Assembly: GCA_031423015.1 (NCBI GenBank)
Contig: JANPER010000046.1
Location: 23,997 to 87,996, forward strand
DNA length: 64,000 nt
Source: DATGPD01 sp031423015
GTDB taxonomy: Bacteria; Planctomycetota; UBA1135; UBA2386
Direction of reading: 5' to 3'
Below the pieces are notes generated by a model, which saw only the letters and a list, made by a program, of their open reading frames with translations, was not told the origin of the DNA and did not search any database. The translations under genes and the position numbers were made by a program. Each line of letters starts with the position of its first letter. Within the stretch, counting starts at the first letter, position 1. Positions 36,604 to 44,818 of the stretch are shown piece after piece.

Positions 36604-38037
36604 TTACGGCGTGAGGATCTTGAAGTCCAAGCCCTGGCTGCCCGACAGCTGGAACGGCCCGCCAAGGTCGAACACCAGGAACTGCGTGTAGAGATGCTGT
36701 CCGCTCAGCTGGGGCACGTTCGGCACGGGCAATGGCACGCTCGCGGCCCCGTTGGTATCGGTCACGATCGGAATCGTGATCGGCGTCGTCACGAACACAT
36801 CCACGTTGAGACGCAGGCCGGCGAGGTTGACATTCGCGCTGGCGGCGTTGAGGAGCATCACCCCCGGCGAGTTTGACACCGCCTTGGCGCATTCCAGCTT
36901 GAACGCCGCGTTGCCGAGATAGGCCGCGCCGAAGCCGTGGATCGCCGGCTTGTTGCCGCTCCCACCCGCCGTCGGCTCACCGTAGCGCACGACCGCGCTG
37001 TCGGGTCGCAGCACGTAGAGGCCCGTCTGCACATCGCTGATGTAGACGATCCCGGTCGGCAAGTAGGGGAACACGCCCCATGCACCGTTGAAGCCGCTGC
37101 TCGGCCCCGCATAGGTGTCGTAGTCGCCCACGACCACGGGTTGCGTCGGCACCGAGATGTCGATGCCCACGTAGCCCTCGGTGTAGTACGCGATGTGCAC
37201 CACGCGGTCGCGCTCCATCACCAGGTGGATCACCGCCGTCGCGGGCGCGGGATGGATCTGCGCGACCAGAATCGGCAACGACTTGATGCGCACGTCCCAC
37301 ACCGACATCGGCCCGCCGCCGGCCTCGCTGGTTCCCACCGCGTAGTCGTTGTCGCGCGTCGCGCGCACGTTGTGGAAGAACCGCCGGCCTGGCGCAAGCG
37401 CCGACCCCAACACGGTGATGGCCGGCAGATTGCTCACGTCGGCGACGAAGAAGCGGTGGCCAAAGATGTCGCACAGGTAGGCGTAGCCGTCCTGGACGTG
37501 CCCGTCGTGCACGTAGAAGTTGATGAACGAAGTGACCAGCGGCGGCTGCGTCGGATTGGCCGCGACGTCGAACACCAACATCCCGAGGTTGGTGCCGCAG
37601 CAGTAGATCTTGCCGGTGCCGTCGTCGACCAAGATCGTGTGCGTGTAGTTCCAACCCGCCACCGTGTGCGTGCCCACGAGCAGTGGACTCGCGGGATTGG
37701 AGAGATCGATGACCTGCATGCCACCGCCGCCCTGGGTCACCACGTAGCAGTAGTGACCGTAGGTCTTGGCCTCGCGCCAACCCGAACTTGGTCCCGCGAT
37801 GAACGCGCGCTGCACCGGAACACCCGTCGTGCAATCGAGCACGTAGGTGCCGCTCATCGACAGCAAGAACGCGAGTTCAGTGCCGTTCGTCGGCTCGCGA
37901 TAGCCCCACACTCCGCTGCTCATCTCCCCTGGATTGAAGCTGCCGAGCAGCTGCGTGTTGCGCCCGGTCTGCGCCAGCAGCGTCGCCGGCAGAGACAGGG
38001 ATAGCAAGGCGAGGGCGAGAGCTGACGAACGGGGCAT
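36604..38037 (-). CDS. Secreted LVIVD-repeat ('choice-of-anchor B'-like) beta-propeller protein
   Basis: A 477-residue exported protein: signal peptide MPRSSALALALLSLSLPA, then repeats with phrases such as MQVIDLSNPASPLLVG, LVFDVAANPTQPPLV and GIDISVPTQPVVVG, typical of LVIVD/choice-of-anchor-B beta-propellers. The last ~130 residues (from AVVRYGEPTAGGSGNKPAI) form a separate beta domain related in pattern to the ends of the kelch and FG-GAP proteins in this window. It probably acts at the cell surface or outside. It is upstream of, and on the same strand as, the TMTC-like gene (41 bases). Confidence 0.83.
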   Translation of the reverse strand: MPRSSALALALLSLSLPATLLAQTGRNTQLLGSFNPGEMSSGVWGYREPTNGTELAFLLSMSGTYVLDCTTGVPVQRAFIAGPSSGWREAKTYGHYCYVVTQGGGGMQVIDLSNPASPLLVGTHTVAGWNYTHTILVDDGTGKIYCCGTNLGMLVFDVAANPTQPPLVTSFINFYVHDGHVQDGYAYLCDIFGHRFFVADVSNLPAITVLGSALAPGRRFFHNVRATRDNDYAVGTSEAGGGPMSVWDVRIKSLPILVAQIHPAPATAVIHLVMERDRVVHIAYYTEGYVGIDISVPTQPVVVGDYDTYAGPSSGFNGAWGVFPYLPTGIVYISDVQTGLYVLRPDSAVVRYGEPTAGGSGNKPAIHGFGAAYLGNAAFKLECAKAVSNSPGVMLLNAASANVNLAGLRLNVDVFVTTPITIPIVTDTNGAASVPLPVPNVPQLSGQHLYTQFLVFDLGGPFQLSGSQGLDFKILTP

Positions 38038-38334
38038 CGCGACGGGAGAGCTGCGACCGTGACGAGAGAGGAGAAGGGGCGCAGGAGTTTAGCACGCCGA
38101 ATCGTGTGGTCGGCGCCGTTGCCGACACCTTCACGGGCATTCTGTGGTCGATGCGATCGGAGTTACGGCGCAGCGAGGAAGAGGCGCGCAGGGGTCATGC
38201 GGTCTGCGAGCGCGAGACCGACGTGATCGCAAGTGGCAGGGACCTTCGATGTCGATGGCGACGCGAGCGAGCCGGCCGATGACGTGGGGACCTGCCGCGC
38301 GTTGGCGCGAACGTTTGCACCGCCGGGGCCGCAC
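38038..38334. other. Gene-free stretch upstream of the tRNA 5'-half fragment
   Basis: About 300 bases between the start of the LVIVD-repeat gene and the left tRNA fragment. It should contain the promoter of the divergent secreted-protein gene and the original promoter of the tRNA, but no clear -35/-10 pair could be fixed. No convincing coding frame was seen. Confidence 0.5.
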
Positions 38335-38374
38335 GCGCCCGTAGCTCAGTTGGATAGAGCACCGCTTTCCTAAA
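38335..38374 (+). repeat. attL: Left attachment site: 5' half of tRNA-Arg(CCT)
   Basis: These 40 bases are identical to 40950-40989, the first 40 bases of the intact tRNA-Arg gene: acceptor 5' strand, D-arm, and anticodon stem and loop through TTCCTAAA. After 38374 the sequence diverges (cggctgc...), so no tRNA can form here. This marks the left end of a small integrated element. If the integrase brought its own copy of the tRNA 5' half, this fragment would be the original chromosomal 5' half. Confidence 0.88.
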
Positions 38375-38556
38375 CGGCTGCGAAGTCGGCACCGGGTACG
38401 CCCCCAAGCGCCCCAACTGGCCGCCGCGGTCGGGGTTGCGATGACTTGTTCGCCCCGGGCACGCCCCGGTGGACGCGGTTTCAGGACCTTTCGATGGCCT
38501 TACGGAGGCGAACGGTAGTGCAAGTAAGGTCAATCGGCTTGTCGATGTAGCAGGCG

Positions 38557-39768
38557 ATGGGTGGCACCAAGAGACTGATGCAGGAGTTGGAGGCGCAGGC
38601 AGAGTGGTTCGTGCCTGTTCGCGACAAGTCCGTGTGCGCGGCGTGTCTCTACGACGAGTTCCTGGCCGGCTGGGCACGCCAATCCGCAGACCAAGGCGAG
38701 TGCACGTACTGCGAGGCCGAGGGGCCGATCCGCCCGGTGGACGGCCTGCTCGAACTGGTGCGCAGTGGCATCGACCTCGAGTGGACTTGCGCTGACTCCG
38801 CCGGCATGATCTGGGATGGGGAAGAGAAGTGTTACGTGGGTGGCGCCCACGACACGTACGACCTCGTCCGCGACCACCTGGATCCCATCACGGAGAACGA
38901 GACGCTCCTCGCGGACATCTGGCGTGCGCTGCCCGACCGCCAATGGTGCAAGCCGGATCCATATGACCCAACTCTGTACGACCGGCTCTCATGGGACTTT
39001 CGGCGCTTCGAGAGTTGCGTCCTGCATAAGCGCAGGTTCTTCTTCCACGAAGTCCGGGAGGAAAACGAGGAGACTGGACAACCCACAGTCTCGATCGGTG
39101 GCTGGCTTCGCTTGGTCGCGCACGGCATTCGCGAGTGTGGGCTCTTACGGGACTGGGCGCCGGGAACGAAGACCTGGCGGGCGCGCGTCGACTACAAGGG
39201 CGAGCGCTTCGCAACGGCGGACGCGCTTGGGTCCCGGCGCGAGGAAGAGGCGACCCAGTCCAACAGGATGAGTCCGCCAGGCATCCCCGTGTTCTACGGT
39301 GCGCTCGACCCAGACACGACGGTAGACGAGATCTTCGAGCGACGCGAGGGGGATGCGGTTGCTTCGATAGGCTGCTTCACGCTGGCGAGGCACTTTCGCG
39401 TCCTTGATCTCACAGACCTTCCCAACTTCCCGAGCCTGTACGACCCCGACCGCCGGAAACAGAGGAAGTACCTTCGCTTCCTTCGCGAGTTCGCGGAGCG
39501 AATCGCCAGACGGATCGCGGGCGACGACCGCCACCACATTGATTACATCCCGACGCAGATCGTCGCCGAGTACTTCAGGTTCCATCTTGAGCCCAGGGTG
39601 CGGCCACTTGATGGCATCGCGTGGAAAAGCAGTTACAGGTCGGGCGGAGTCTGCGTTGCGCTCTTCTTGAAGAACTCCGAGTGCGTTGACCGCGAGACCA
39701 ACAAAGGTCCCGACAGACCTGGCGTTCGCCTGGAATCGGTCGAGCATCGACCTCTACCGGGACCGTGA
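38557..39768 (+). CDS. HEPN/RES N-terminal domain plus RES-domain protein (putative NAD-degrading toxin/defence)
   Basis: A 403-residue protein, the only intact gene in the tRNA-flanked element. The N-terminal ~180 residues contain two paired cysteines (CAAC near 23, CTYC near 48) and match the HEPN-associated N-terminal domain often attached to RES proteins. The C-terminal part is a RES domain: NRMSPPGIPVFYGALDPDT near 235, GCFTLARHFRVLDLTDL near 275, and YRSGGVCVALFL near 365, giving the Arg, Glu and Ser for which the family is named. RES toxins such as MbcT degrade NAD+. Their usual Xre/MbcA-type antitoxin gene is not next to it. The DNA is visibly less GC-rich than the flanks. An in-frame ATG at 38578 is an alternative start. 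Confidence 0.85.
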   Translation: MGGTKRLMQELEAQAEWFVPVRDKSVCAACLYDEFLAGWARQSADQGECTYCEAEGPIRPVDGLLELVRSGIDLEWTCADSAGMIWDGEEKCYVGGAHDTYDLVRDHLDPITENETLLADIWRALPDRQWCKPDPYDPTLYDRLSWDFRRFESCVLHKRRFFFHEVREENEETGQPTVSIGGWLRLVAHGIRECGLLRDWAPGTKTWRARVDYKGERFATADALGSRREEEATQSNRMSPPGIPVFYGALDPDTTVDEIFERREGDAVASIGCFTLARHFRVLDLTDLPNFPSLYDPDRRKQRKYLRFLREFAERIARRIAGDDRHHIDYIPTQIVAEYFRFHLEPRVRPLDGIAWKSSYRSGGVCVALFLKNSECVDRETNKGPDRPGVRLESVEHRPLPGP

Positions 39769-39893
39769 TCGAGGGGCTTCAACAAAGAACCCTCGCCCCG
39801 AACTTGCCCCCGCTGCTCCCATCCTGACCCCGGCTGCTCCCGACGCGGAACTGCTGCAGAAGCCGAGTGCTCCGATCCGAGGCATGCTTCTGC

Positions 39894-40959
39894 ATGCCCA
39901 AGTTCAAGTTGACGACGACCAGCGTCAAGCAGCGCTGCCGGCCGCACGCGCCGCGTCAAGGTTGGGCGCTACCCCACCTGGACGGTTGACCAGGCCCGCA
40001 AGCGCGCCCGCGAGCTGCTGGTGCAGATGGACCGGGGCGTGGACCCGAACGCCCAGAAGCGAGAGGCCGCCGCCCGCGGCACGACGCTGCGCGAGGCCCG
40101 AGATTGGCACTGCGCCGCCATGCGGGCGAAGCGCGCGGCGCCCAGGTCCTTGGACACGGTGCGCGAGGAGACCGATCGGCACCTGTCCGACTGGCTCGAC
40201 CGGCCGCTGACTAGCATCCGTCCGACCGAGTGCGCCAACCGGCACTCGCGGGTCACCGAGACCAGCGGGCCGTACGCCGCCAACCGGGCGCTGCAGACGT
40301 TCCGCGCCTGCTGGAACACTGCTCACCCGCAGGCTCGACGACCTGCCGCCCTGCCCTACGCGTGGAGTGGTGTTCAGCCCGGTCCGCCGGCGGCGTGAGC
40401 CGATCGTCTGGGCGCAGCTGCCCGCTTGGAGGGCAGCCGTGGAGGCCATCGACAACCCGATCCGCCGCGACCTACAGCTCTTCATCCTGCTGACCGGGCT
40501 GCGCTCGACCGACGCCAAGACCGTGCGCTGGGAGCATGTGGACTTCGAGAAGGGCACGATCCACCGGCCCAAGCCCAAGGGCGGTGAGGACCGCACGTTC
40601 ACCGTGCCCGTGTCGCAAGCCGTGCTCGACATCCTGCGCCGCCGGCGCGAGGAGAACGCCATCATCTTCCCGCGCGACGAGGGGTGGGCCTGGCCGTCGC
40701 GGGCAAGAAGACGACCACGTTCCCCGGCCCGCACCGCCTACGCGACACGTTCGCCAGCGCCGCGCACGAGGCCAAGGTGGACTGGTACGACCTCAAGGTC
40801 TTGATGAACCATGCGCTGCCGGCCAACGGCGACGTGACCATGGGCTACATCCGCGTGTCGGTCGAGCACCTGCGTGAGGCGACGGAGAAGATCGCGGGCT
40901 TCCTGCTGGAGAAGATGGCTGCGCCAGAGGGTACGATCGCGCCCTGCAAGCGCCCGTAG
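39894..40959 (+). pseudogene. int: Decayed tyrosine recombinase (integrase) of the tRNA-Arg element
   Basis: Pieces of one integrase lie in different frames: a start at 39894 (MPKFKLTTTSVKQ), an arm-binding/core part from ~39940 (RVKVGRYPTWTVDQARKRA; then DTVREETDRHLSDWLDRP), a catalytic part from ~40335 (RRREPIVWAQLPAWRAAVEA; LTGLRSTDAKTVRWEHVDFE), and the end from ~40684 (GPHRLRDTFASAAHEAK; MGYIRVSVEHL). The frame changes near 39935-39945, 40320-40340 and 40680-40690, and the first change also marks missing N-terminal sequence. The catalytic Arg, HxLR and Tyr remain but not in one frame, so it is inactive. The last codons and stop (AAG CGC CCG TAG, 40948-40959) run into the tRNA gene. Confidence 0.9.
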
Positions 40960-40989
40960 CTCAGTTGGATAGAGCACCGCTTTCCTAAA
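40950..40989 (+). repeat. attR: Right attachment site: 40-bp direct repeat within tRNA-Arg
   Basis: This stretch is identical to 38335-38374 over 40 bases; the bases just outside differ on both sides (c against a before it, c against g after it). The crossover was therefore at or before the 3' side of the anticodon loop. The distance between the two copies (2615 bases) gives the size of the element. Confidence 0.88.
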
Positions 40990-41026
40990 GCGGGGGTCAC
41001 AGGTTCGACTCCTGTCGGGCGTGCCA
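40950..41026 (+). tRNA. trnR: tRNA-Arg (anticodon CCT)
   Basis: A 77-base cloverleaf. The acceptor stem GCGCCCG pairs with CGGGCGT (first pair G-U). The D-arm is GCTC-AGTTGGATA-GAGC. The anticodon stem CCGCT/AGCGG encloses loop TTCCTAA with anticodon CCT (reads AGG, Arg). The T-arm is ACAGG-TTCGACT-CCTGT. The discriminator is G, and the CCA end is encoded (41024-41026). The first 40 bases are duplicated at 38335-38374. In its current form the 5' half was probably supplied by the integrated element, with the 3' half native. Confidence 0.95.
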
Positions 41027-41070
41027 TCAGCCGCGCGTAGCGCGGATGATGGCAAGCCCGGCAGGAGTCG
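41006..41070 (+). repeat. Inverted copy of the tRNA 3' end directly downstream
   Basis: Bases 41006-41029 (T-arm, acceptor 3' strand, CCA and three more) and 41047-41070 are reverse complements at 22 of 24 positions. The bases between them contain a second small hairpin (CCGCGC-GTA-GCGCGG, 41031-41045). A further GC hairpin follows at about 41067-41096. The transcript could form a long hairpin that competes with the tRNA T-arm and acceptor stem, or serve as a terminator/processing signal. No T-run follows. Confidence 0.65.
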
Positions 41071-41165
41071 GGCGCGCGCTTGCGCGCGCGACCGACGCGG
41101 CAGCGACTCCTTCAGGCCGGCGCAGAGGAGAGGGGTTCGATGGTCGGACGCGCTCGTAGAACCAC

Positions 41166-42911
41166 TCACCCAGACATCCGCGTATGCGCAAGCCCCAACC
41201 ACCGCGACAGCCGATCGAGCAGAAGCGACAAAGCGACGATCACGATCAGGTAGGTGCTGGCTTCGCGGTACTTGAAGAACGCGAAGTTGAGCTGGAAGAA
41301 GTGGCCGAGGCCGCCGACGCCGACGGCGCCGAGCACGATGGCGGTGCGCACGTTGGACTCCAGTTGGAAGAACGCGTTGGCGAGCCAGTGCGGCGCCACG
41401 GCGGGGACGGCGCCGTACACGAACGTCTTGGCGGGTGAGCCCACGGTCGCGTGCACGCTCGCGAGCGTGCGCTCGGGCACGCCGTCGACGTTCTCGATGA
41501 ACAGGCGGGTGAGGATGCCGATGGTGTGGAACATCAGCGCGACCACGCCGGCGATCGGACCCGGCAGGAAGAAGCTCACCAGCAGGTAGGCCCAGAACAC
41601 TTCGGGGACGCCGCGCAGCACGACGGCGATGCCGCGCGCCAGCCAAGCGCGTGACAAGCGCAGGGTGCGCGAGGTCGACGCGGCGCGCGCGCCGGCACGG
41701 CGTGATGCCGAGCGCACCATCAGCAGCGAGCCCCAGTACGACAGCAGGGCTGACACGGCGACGGCGGCGAGCGTGGCGAGGAACGCCATCGACAGCGGCA
41801 GCACGCACGCGGCCAACGCGTGCGGCAACCACGCCAGGTTGGGCAGCAAGAAAGGCCCGAAGAACTCGCCGACGAACGCGAACTTCTCGCTCCAGGTCTG
41901 ACCGCCGGTGCCGCCGAGCTGCGATAGATCCCGCTGCAGCCACAGCGCCGACAGCGCGATGGCCACGCCGAGGCCCACACCGAGTCCGAGCAGGCGGCGA
42001 CGGGCGCGCGCCAACGAGCCTTGGTTCGCCGCTTCGCCGTCGCGTTCCATGCGGCCGCGCACGAACTGGCTCAGCAGATCGCTGCCAACGGTCAAGATCA
42101 GCATCAGCGCCAGACACGTGAGCACCTTGTCGTACTCGCCGTAGTCGGTGCGCACGCGGATCTCGTCGCCGAGGCCGCCGGCGCCGACGGCACCGATCAC
42201 CGCCGCGTTGCGCACCGAGCACTCCCAGCGCAGCAGGGTGAACGACAGCAGCGGCGTGCGCACGCGTGGCAGCACCCCGTAGAAGAACGTCTGCAAGCGG
42301 CCAGCACCAACGCTGCGGATGGCCGCGAGCTGCCGAGGCGTCACCGCGTCGTAGGTCTCGGAGTAGACGCGCGCCAGGATCCCCGCGACGTTGAGCGCCA
42401 GCGCGAACACGCCGGCCTGCGCGCCGAAGCCCAAGAGCGGGATGAGGAACACGGCCCACAAGAGGTCGGGCACGCCGCGCAGCACGTCCTGCACGACGCG
42501 AGCGAACTCGCAGATCGCGATGCGGAGCACGCGGTTCGTGCCGCGCGCGTCGCCGACGAACACGGTGCGGCTGGCGACCAGCGACAGCGCGAACCCGAAC
42601 ACCACGGCGAGCGCGGTGCCGAGCATCGCCATCGCCAGCGACGTGAGAGCCAGCGGCCCAACGTAGGCGAGGAACTCGACGCTCACGTTGGGCGCCGCGA
42701 ACGACGCCAGGAACCCGCTCACGCGCGCGACGGCCTTGCCGCGTTCTTCTGCCGTCGCGAGCACACCGAGGTCGTAGCCACCCACCGCAACCATGAGGCC
42801 CGTGAGCGCCGCGAGCAGCGTCAGCACCAGGAGCCCGCGCGCGCGGAACGGCCGCTTCGCCGCCGCGATGCCGTCGCCCGGTGGGCGCGAAAGATGCTGC
42901 GCTACCTGCAC
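41166..42911 (-). CDS. phnE: Phosphonate-type ABC transporter permease, two PhnE units fused
   Basis: A 581-residue inner-membrane protein made of two homologous permease halves. Each has ~6 helices and the BPD_transp_1 EAA-type loop: RQLAAIRSVGAGRLQTFFYG near 205 and RTLASVHATVGSPAKTFVYG near 490. Each half also has its own VGAGGLG/VGVGGLG signature (IGAVGAGGLGDEI and LGAVGVGGLGHFF). In most organisms two separate PhnE chains, or a homodimer, form the channel. With PhnC and PhnD it should import phosphonate, phosphite or a similar oxyanion. It lies 20 bases after phnC. Confidence 0.9.
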   Translation of the reverse strand: MQVAQHLSRPPGDGIAAAKRPFRARGLLVLTLLAALTGLMVAVGGYDLGVLATAEERGKAVARVSGFLASFAAPNVSVEFLAYVGPLALTSLAMAMLGTALAVVFGFALSLVASRTVFVGDARGTNRVLRIAICEFARVVQDVLRGVPDLLWAVFLIPLLGFGAQAGVFALALNVAGILARVYSETYDAVTPRQLAAIRSVGAGRLQTFFYGVLPRVRTPLLSFTLLRWECSVRNAAVIGAVGAGGLGDEIRVRTDYGEYDKVLTCLALMLILTVGSDLLSQFVRGRMERDGEAANQGSLARARRRLLGLGVGLGVAIALSALWLQRDLSQLGGTGGQTWSEKFAFVGEFFGPFLLPNLAWLPHALAACVLPLSMAFLATLAAVAVSALLSYWGSLLMVRSASRRAGARAASTSRTLRLSRAWLARGIAVVLRGVPEVFWAYLLVSFFLPGPIAGVVALMFHTIGILTRLFIENVDGVPERTLASVHATVGSPAKTFVYGAVPAVAPHWLANAFFQLESNVRTAIVLGAVGVGGLGHFFQLNFAFFKYREASTYLIVIVALSLLLDRLSRWLGLAHTRMSG

Positions 42912-42931
42912 GCGGCCCCCACGGCGACGCG

Positions 42932-43720
42932 CTAAGCGCGCCCTTCCGTCGCCGCCTGGTCGGTGCGCGCAAACAACCGGTCGCGCACTGCCGCCAACTC
43001 GCGCGGCAAGCCATCGAAGAACACGCGGCCGTCGCGCACGGCGAGCACGCGATCGAAGCGCTCAGTCACCAGCTCCAGTTGGTGCAAGCCGACGATCGCG
43101 GTGCGGCGCTCGCGACGCACCAGATCGACCAGCAAATCGATCATGTCGCGCGCCAGGGTCGGGTCGAGCGACGCCGCTGGTTCGTCGGCGAGCACCAACC
43201 GCGGCTCTTGTACCAGCAGGCGCGCAAACGCCACGCGCTGGCGCTGACCGCCGGACAGCGTGCCGATCGGCGCTTCGACTTTGTCCTCGATGCCGGCCGC
43301 GCGCAGCGCCGCCGCCGCCTTGTCGCGTTCTTGCGGCCACAGCAAAGACCAGACGCTGCGCAAGAACGACCAGCGACCCACGCGGCCGAGCAGCACGTTG
43401 TGGATCGTGCGCAGCCCAGGCACCAACGCGTCGGCTTGGTAGAGGTGACCAATGTCGAGCCGCAGCTTGCGCAGCTGCCGCGCCGACAACCCGGCGAGGT
43501 CTTGGCCGAGCACCGTCACACGACCCCGATCGGGCGCAAGATCACCCGACAGCAGGCGCAGCAGCGTGGTCTTGCCGGCTCCCGACGGGCCGACCAGCGC
43601 GACGACTTGACCCTCGGGGATGGCGAAGGTGACGTCGCGCAGCACCGCGTGCGCGCCGAACACCTTGTCTACCCCTTCGACGCTGACCGCCGACCGCGGC
43701 TGCGCTGCGACCGCAGTCAT
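42932..43720 (-). CDS. phnC: Phosphonate-type ABC transporter ATP-binding protein
   Basis: A 262-residue ABC ATPase: Walker A LVGPSGAGKTTLLRLLSG near 36, Q-loop near GHLYQADALVPGL, signature LSGGQRQRVAFARLL near 155, Walker B LVLADEPAASLDP near 176, and the H-loop in GLHQLELV near 210. Spacing and the PGLRTIHNVLLGRVG segment match PhnC. It couples ATP hydrolysis to transport through the fused PhnE. The ATG at 43720 is chosen because upstream residues are not ABC-like. phnD ends 85 bases upstream. Confidence 0.91.
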   Translation of the reverse strand: MTAVAAQPRSAVSVEGVDKVFGAHAVLRDVTFAIPEGQVVALVGPSGAGKTTLLRLLSGDLAPDRGRVTVLGQDLAGLSARQLRKLRLDIGHLYQADALVPGLRTIHNVLLGRVGRWSFLRSVWSLLWPQERDKAAAALRAAGIEDKVEAPIGTLSGGQRQRVAFARLLVQEPRLVLADEPAASLDPTLARDMIDLLVDLVRRERRTAIVGLHQLELVTERFDRVLAVRDGRVFFDGLPRELAAVRDRLFARTDQAATEGRA

Positions 43721-43805
43721 GCCAGGTCCCCACGAGGAATCGATGGAGTTCGTCGTTCGCGCACGGGCTTGCGATCCTCGGTTCACGCTGACGACGAACG
43801 CGGGC

Positions 43806-44729
43806 CTAGCTGCCCTTGAACATGGACTCGAGCGCCGGCGACTGCAGGACCGCCTTGATGCCATCCCACCACTCAGGAACAGCGACCACATACTTGCCGC
43901 CGACATTGTCGTTGGCACCCATCACCGTCTTCTCGAGGTCGCTGGATCCATCCAGTCCGAGGAACGCCTTCTTCAACTTGTCGAGCGTGCCCGCGCCAAA
44001 GCGCTGGTCGATGTCCGTGCGCGCACTCCACGAGTAGTCGATGTACTTCGGCGTCTCCCACAGCACCCGCACCTGCTCCTTGGTGACCTTGCCCTCCCTG
44101 ATCCACTTGTCGTAGGTGGAGTAGTTCACCGCGCCAGCATCAAAGGTGCCGTCGCGCACATCGGTGATGGTCTTGTCGTGGTTGCCACTGAACGCCACCA
44201 AGCTGAAGAACTTCTCGGCCTCGGCGACGCCTTGCTCCTTGGCCAGCAGGTGGCGCGGCATGACGTGCCCCGACGTGCTCTTCTTGTCGCCAAAGGTGAA
44301 CTTCTTGCCCGCGAGGTCGGCGACCTTCTGGTACGGCGAGTCACCCTTGACGATGATGTAGCTCTTGAACTCGAGGTCCTTGGCGCGCGACACCAGCGGC
44401 AGCACGGCGCCCTTGCTCTTGAGCATCGCGTCGACCGTGGTCACGCCGCCGAGCCAACCGAGGTCGGCTTGGTTCGAGACCAGCGCGACGACGGCGCCTT
44501 CATACGTCGTCGGCTTGATCTCGGCGTCCACGCCCAGCTCGGCCTTGATCCAGGCCGCGATCTGCAACTGGTCATCCCGCAAGCGATCCTTGTTGGCATC
44601 CGGGATCGCCACCACGCGCAACACGGCGCGAGCTTCGCTGGGTTTGGCGGGAGCCGAAGGGGCTTCGCTGGGTTTAGAGCAAGCGGAGAGGAGAAGGCCG
44701 AGGCCGGCCACGCAGAGCGTCAGGCGCAT
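43806..44729 (-). CDS. phnD: Phosphate/phosphite/phosphonate-type substrate-binding lipoprotein
   Basis: A 307-residue binding protein with a lipoprotein leader (LCVAGLGLLLSAC; lipobox LSA-C) and a low-complexity Pro/Ala/Ser linker. The PhnD-like fold follows: VLRVVAIPDANKDRLRDDQL near 36, GGVTTVDAMLKSKGAVLP near 90, the SYIIVKGDSPY strand, and the ligand-site STSGHVMPRHLLA near 145. The specificity (phosphonate, phosphite, or another oxyanion such as selenate) cannot be read from these motifs, and no C-P lyase or phosphite dehydrogenase gene is nearby. It is first in the three-gene transporter operon. Confidence 0.88.
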   Translation of the reverse strand: MRLTLCVAGLGLLLSACSKPSEAPSAPAKPSEARAVLRVVAIPDANKDRLRDDQLQIAAWIKAELGVDAEIKPTTYEGAVVALVSNQADLGWLGGVTTVDAMLKSKGAVLPLVSRAKDLEFKSYIIVKGDSPYQKVADLAGKKFTFGDKKSTSGHVMPRHLLAKEQGVAEAEKFFSLVAFSGNHDKTITDVRDGTFDAGAVNYSTYDKWIREGKVTKEQVRVLWETPKYIDYSWSARTDIDQRFGAGTLDKLKKAFLGLDGSSDLEKTVMGANDNVGGKYVVAVPEWWDGIKAVLQSPALESMFKGS

Positions 44730-44818
44730 GGCCGCGAGCCTAGGGCGCGCACGCGGTGCACACAAACAAAGACACGCAGCGCGCGCAGATGGAACGACTA
44801 CCCGGCCCCCGACACCCC

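Noticed and set aside
33220..36691. Long plus-strand frames (693 and 601 codons) across the transporter and TMTC-like genes
   Set aside because: Highly charged, Arg/Gln-rich products; the minus strand encodes clear membrane proteins over the same DNA.
41031..41096. Hairpins after tRNA-Arg as a classical Rho-independent terminator
   Set aside because: Stems are strong but no T-run follows, so they are reported only as structural repeats.
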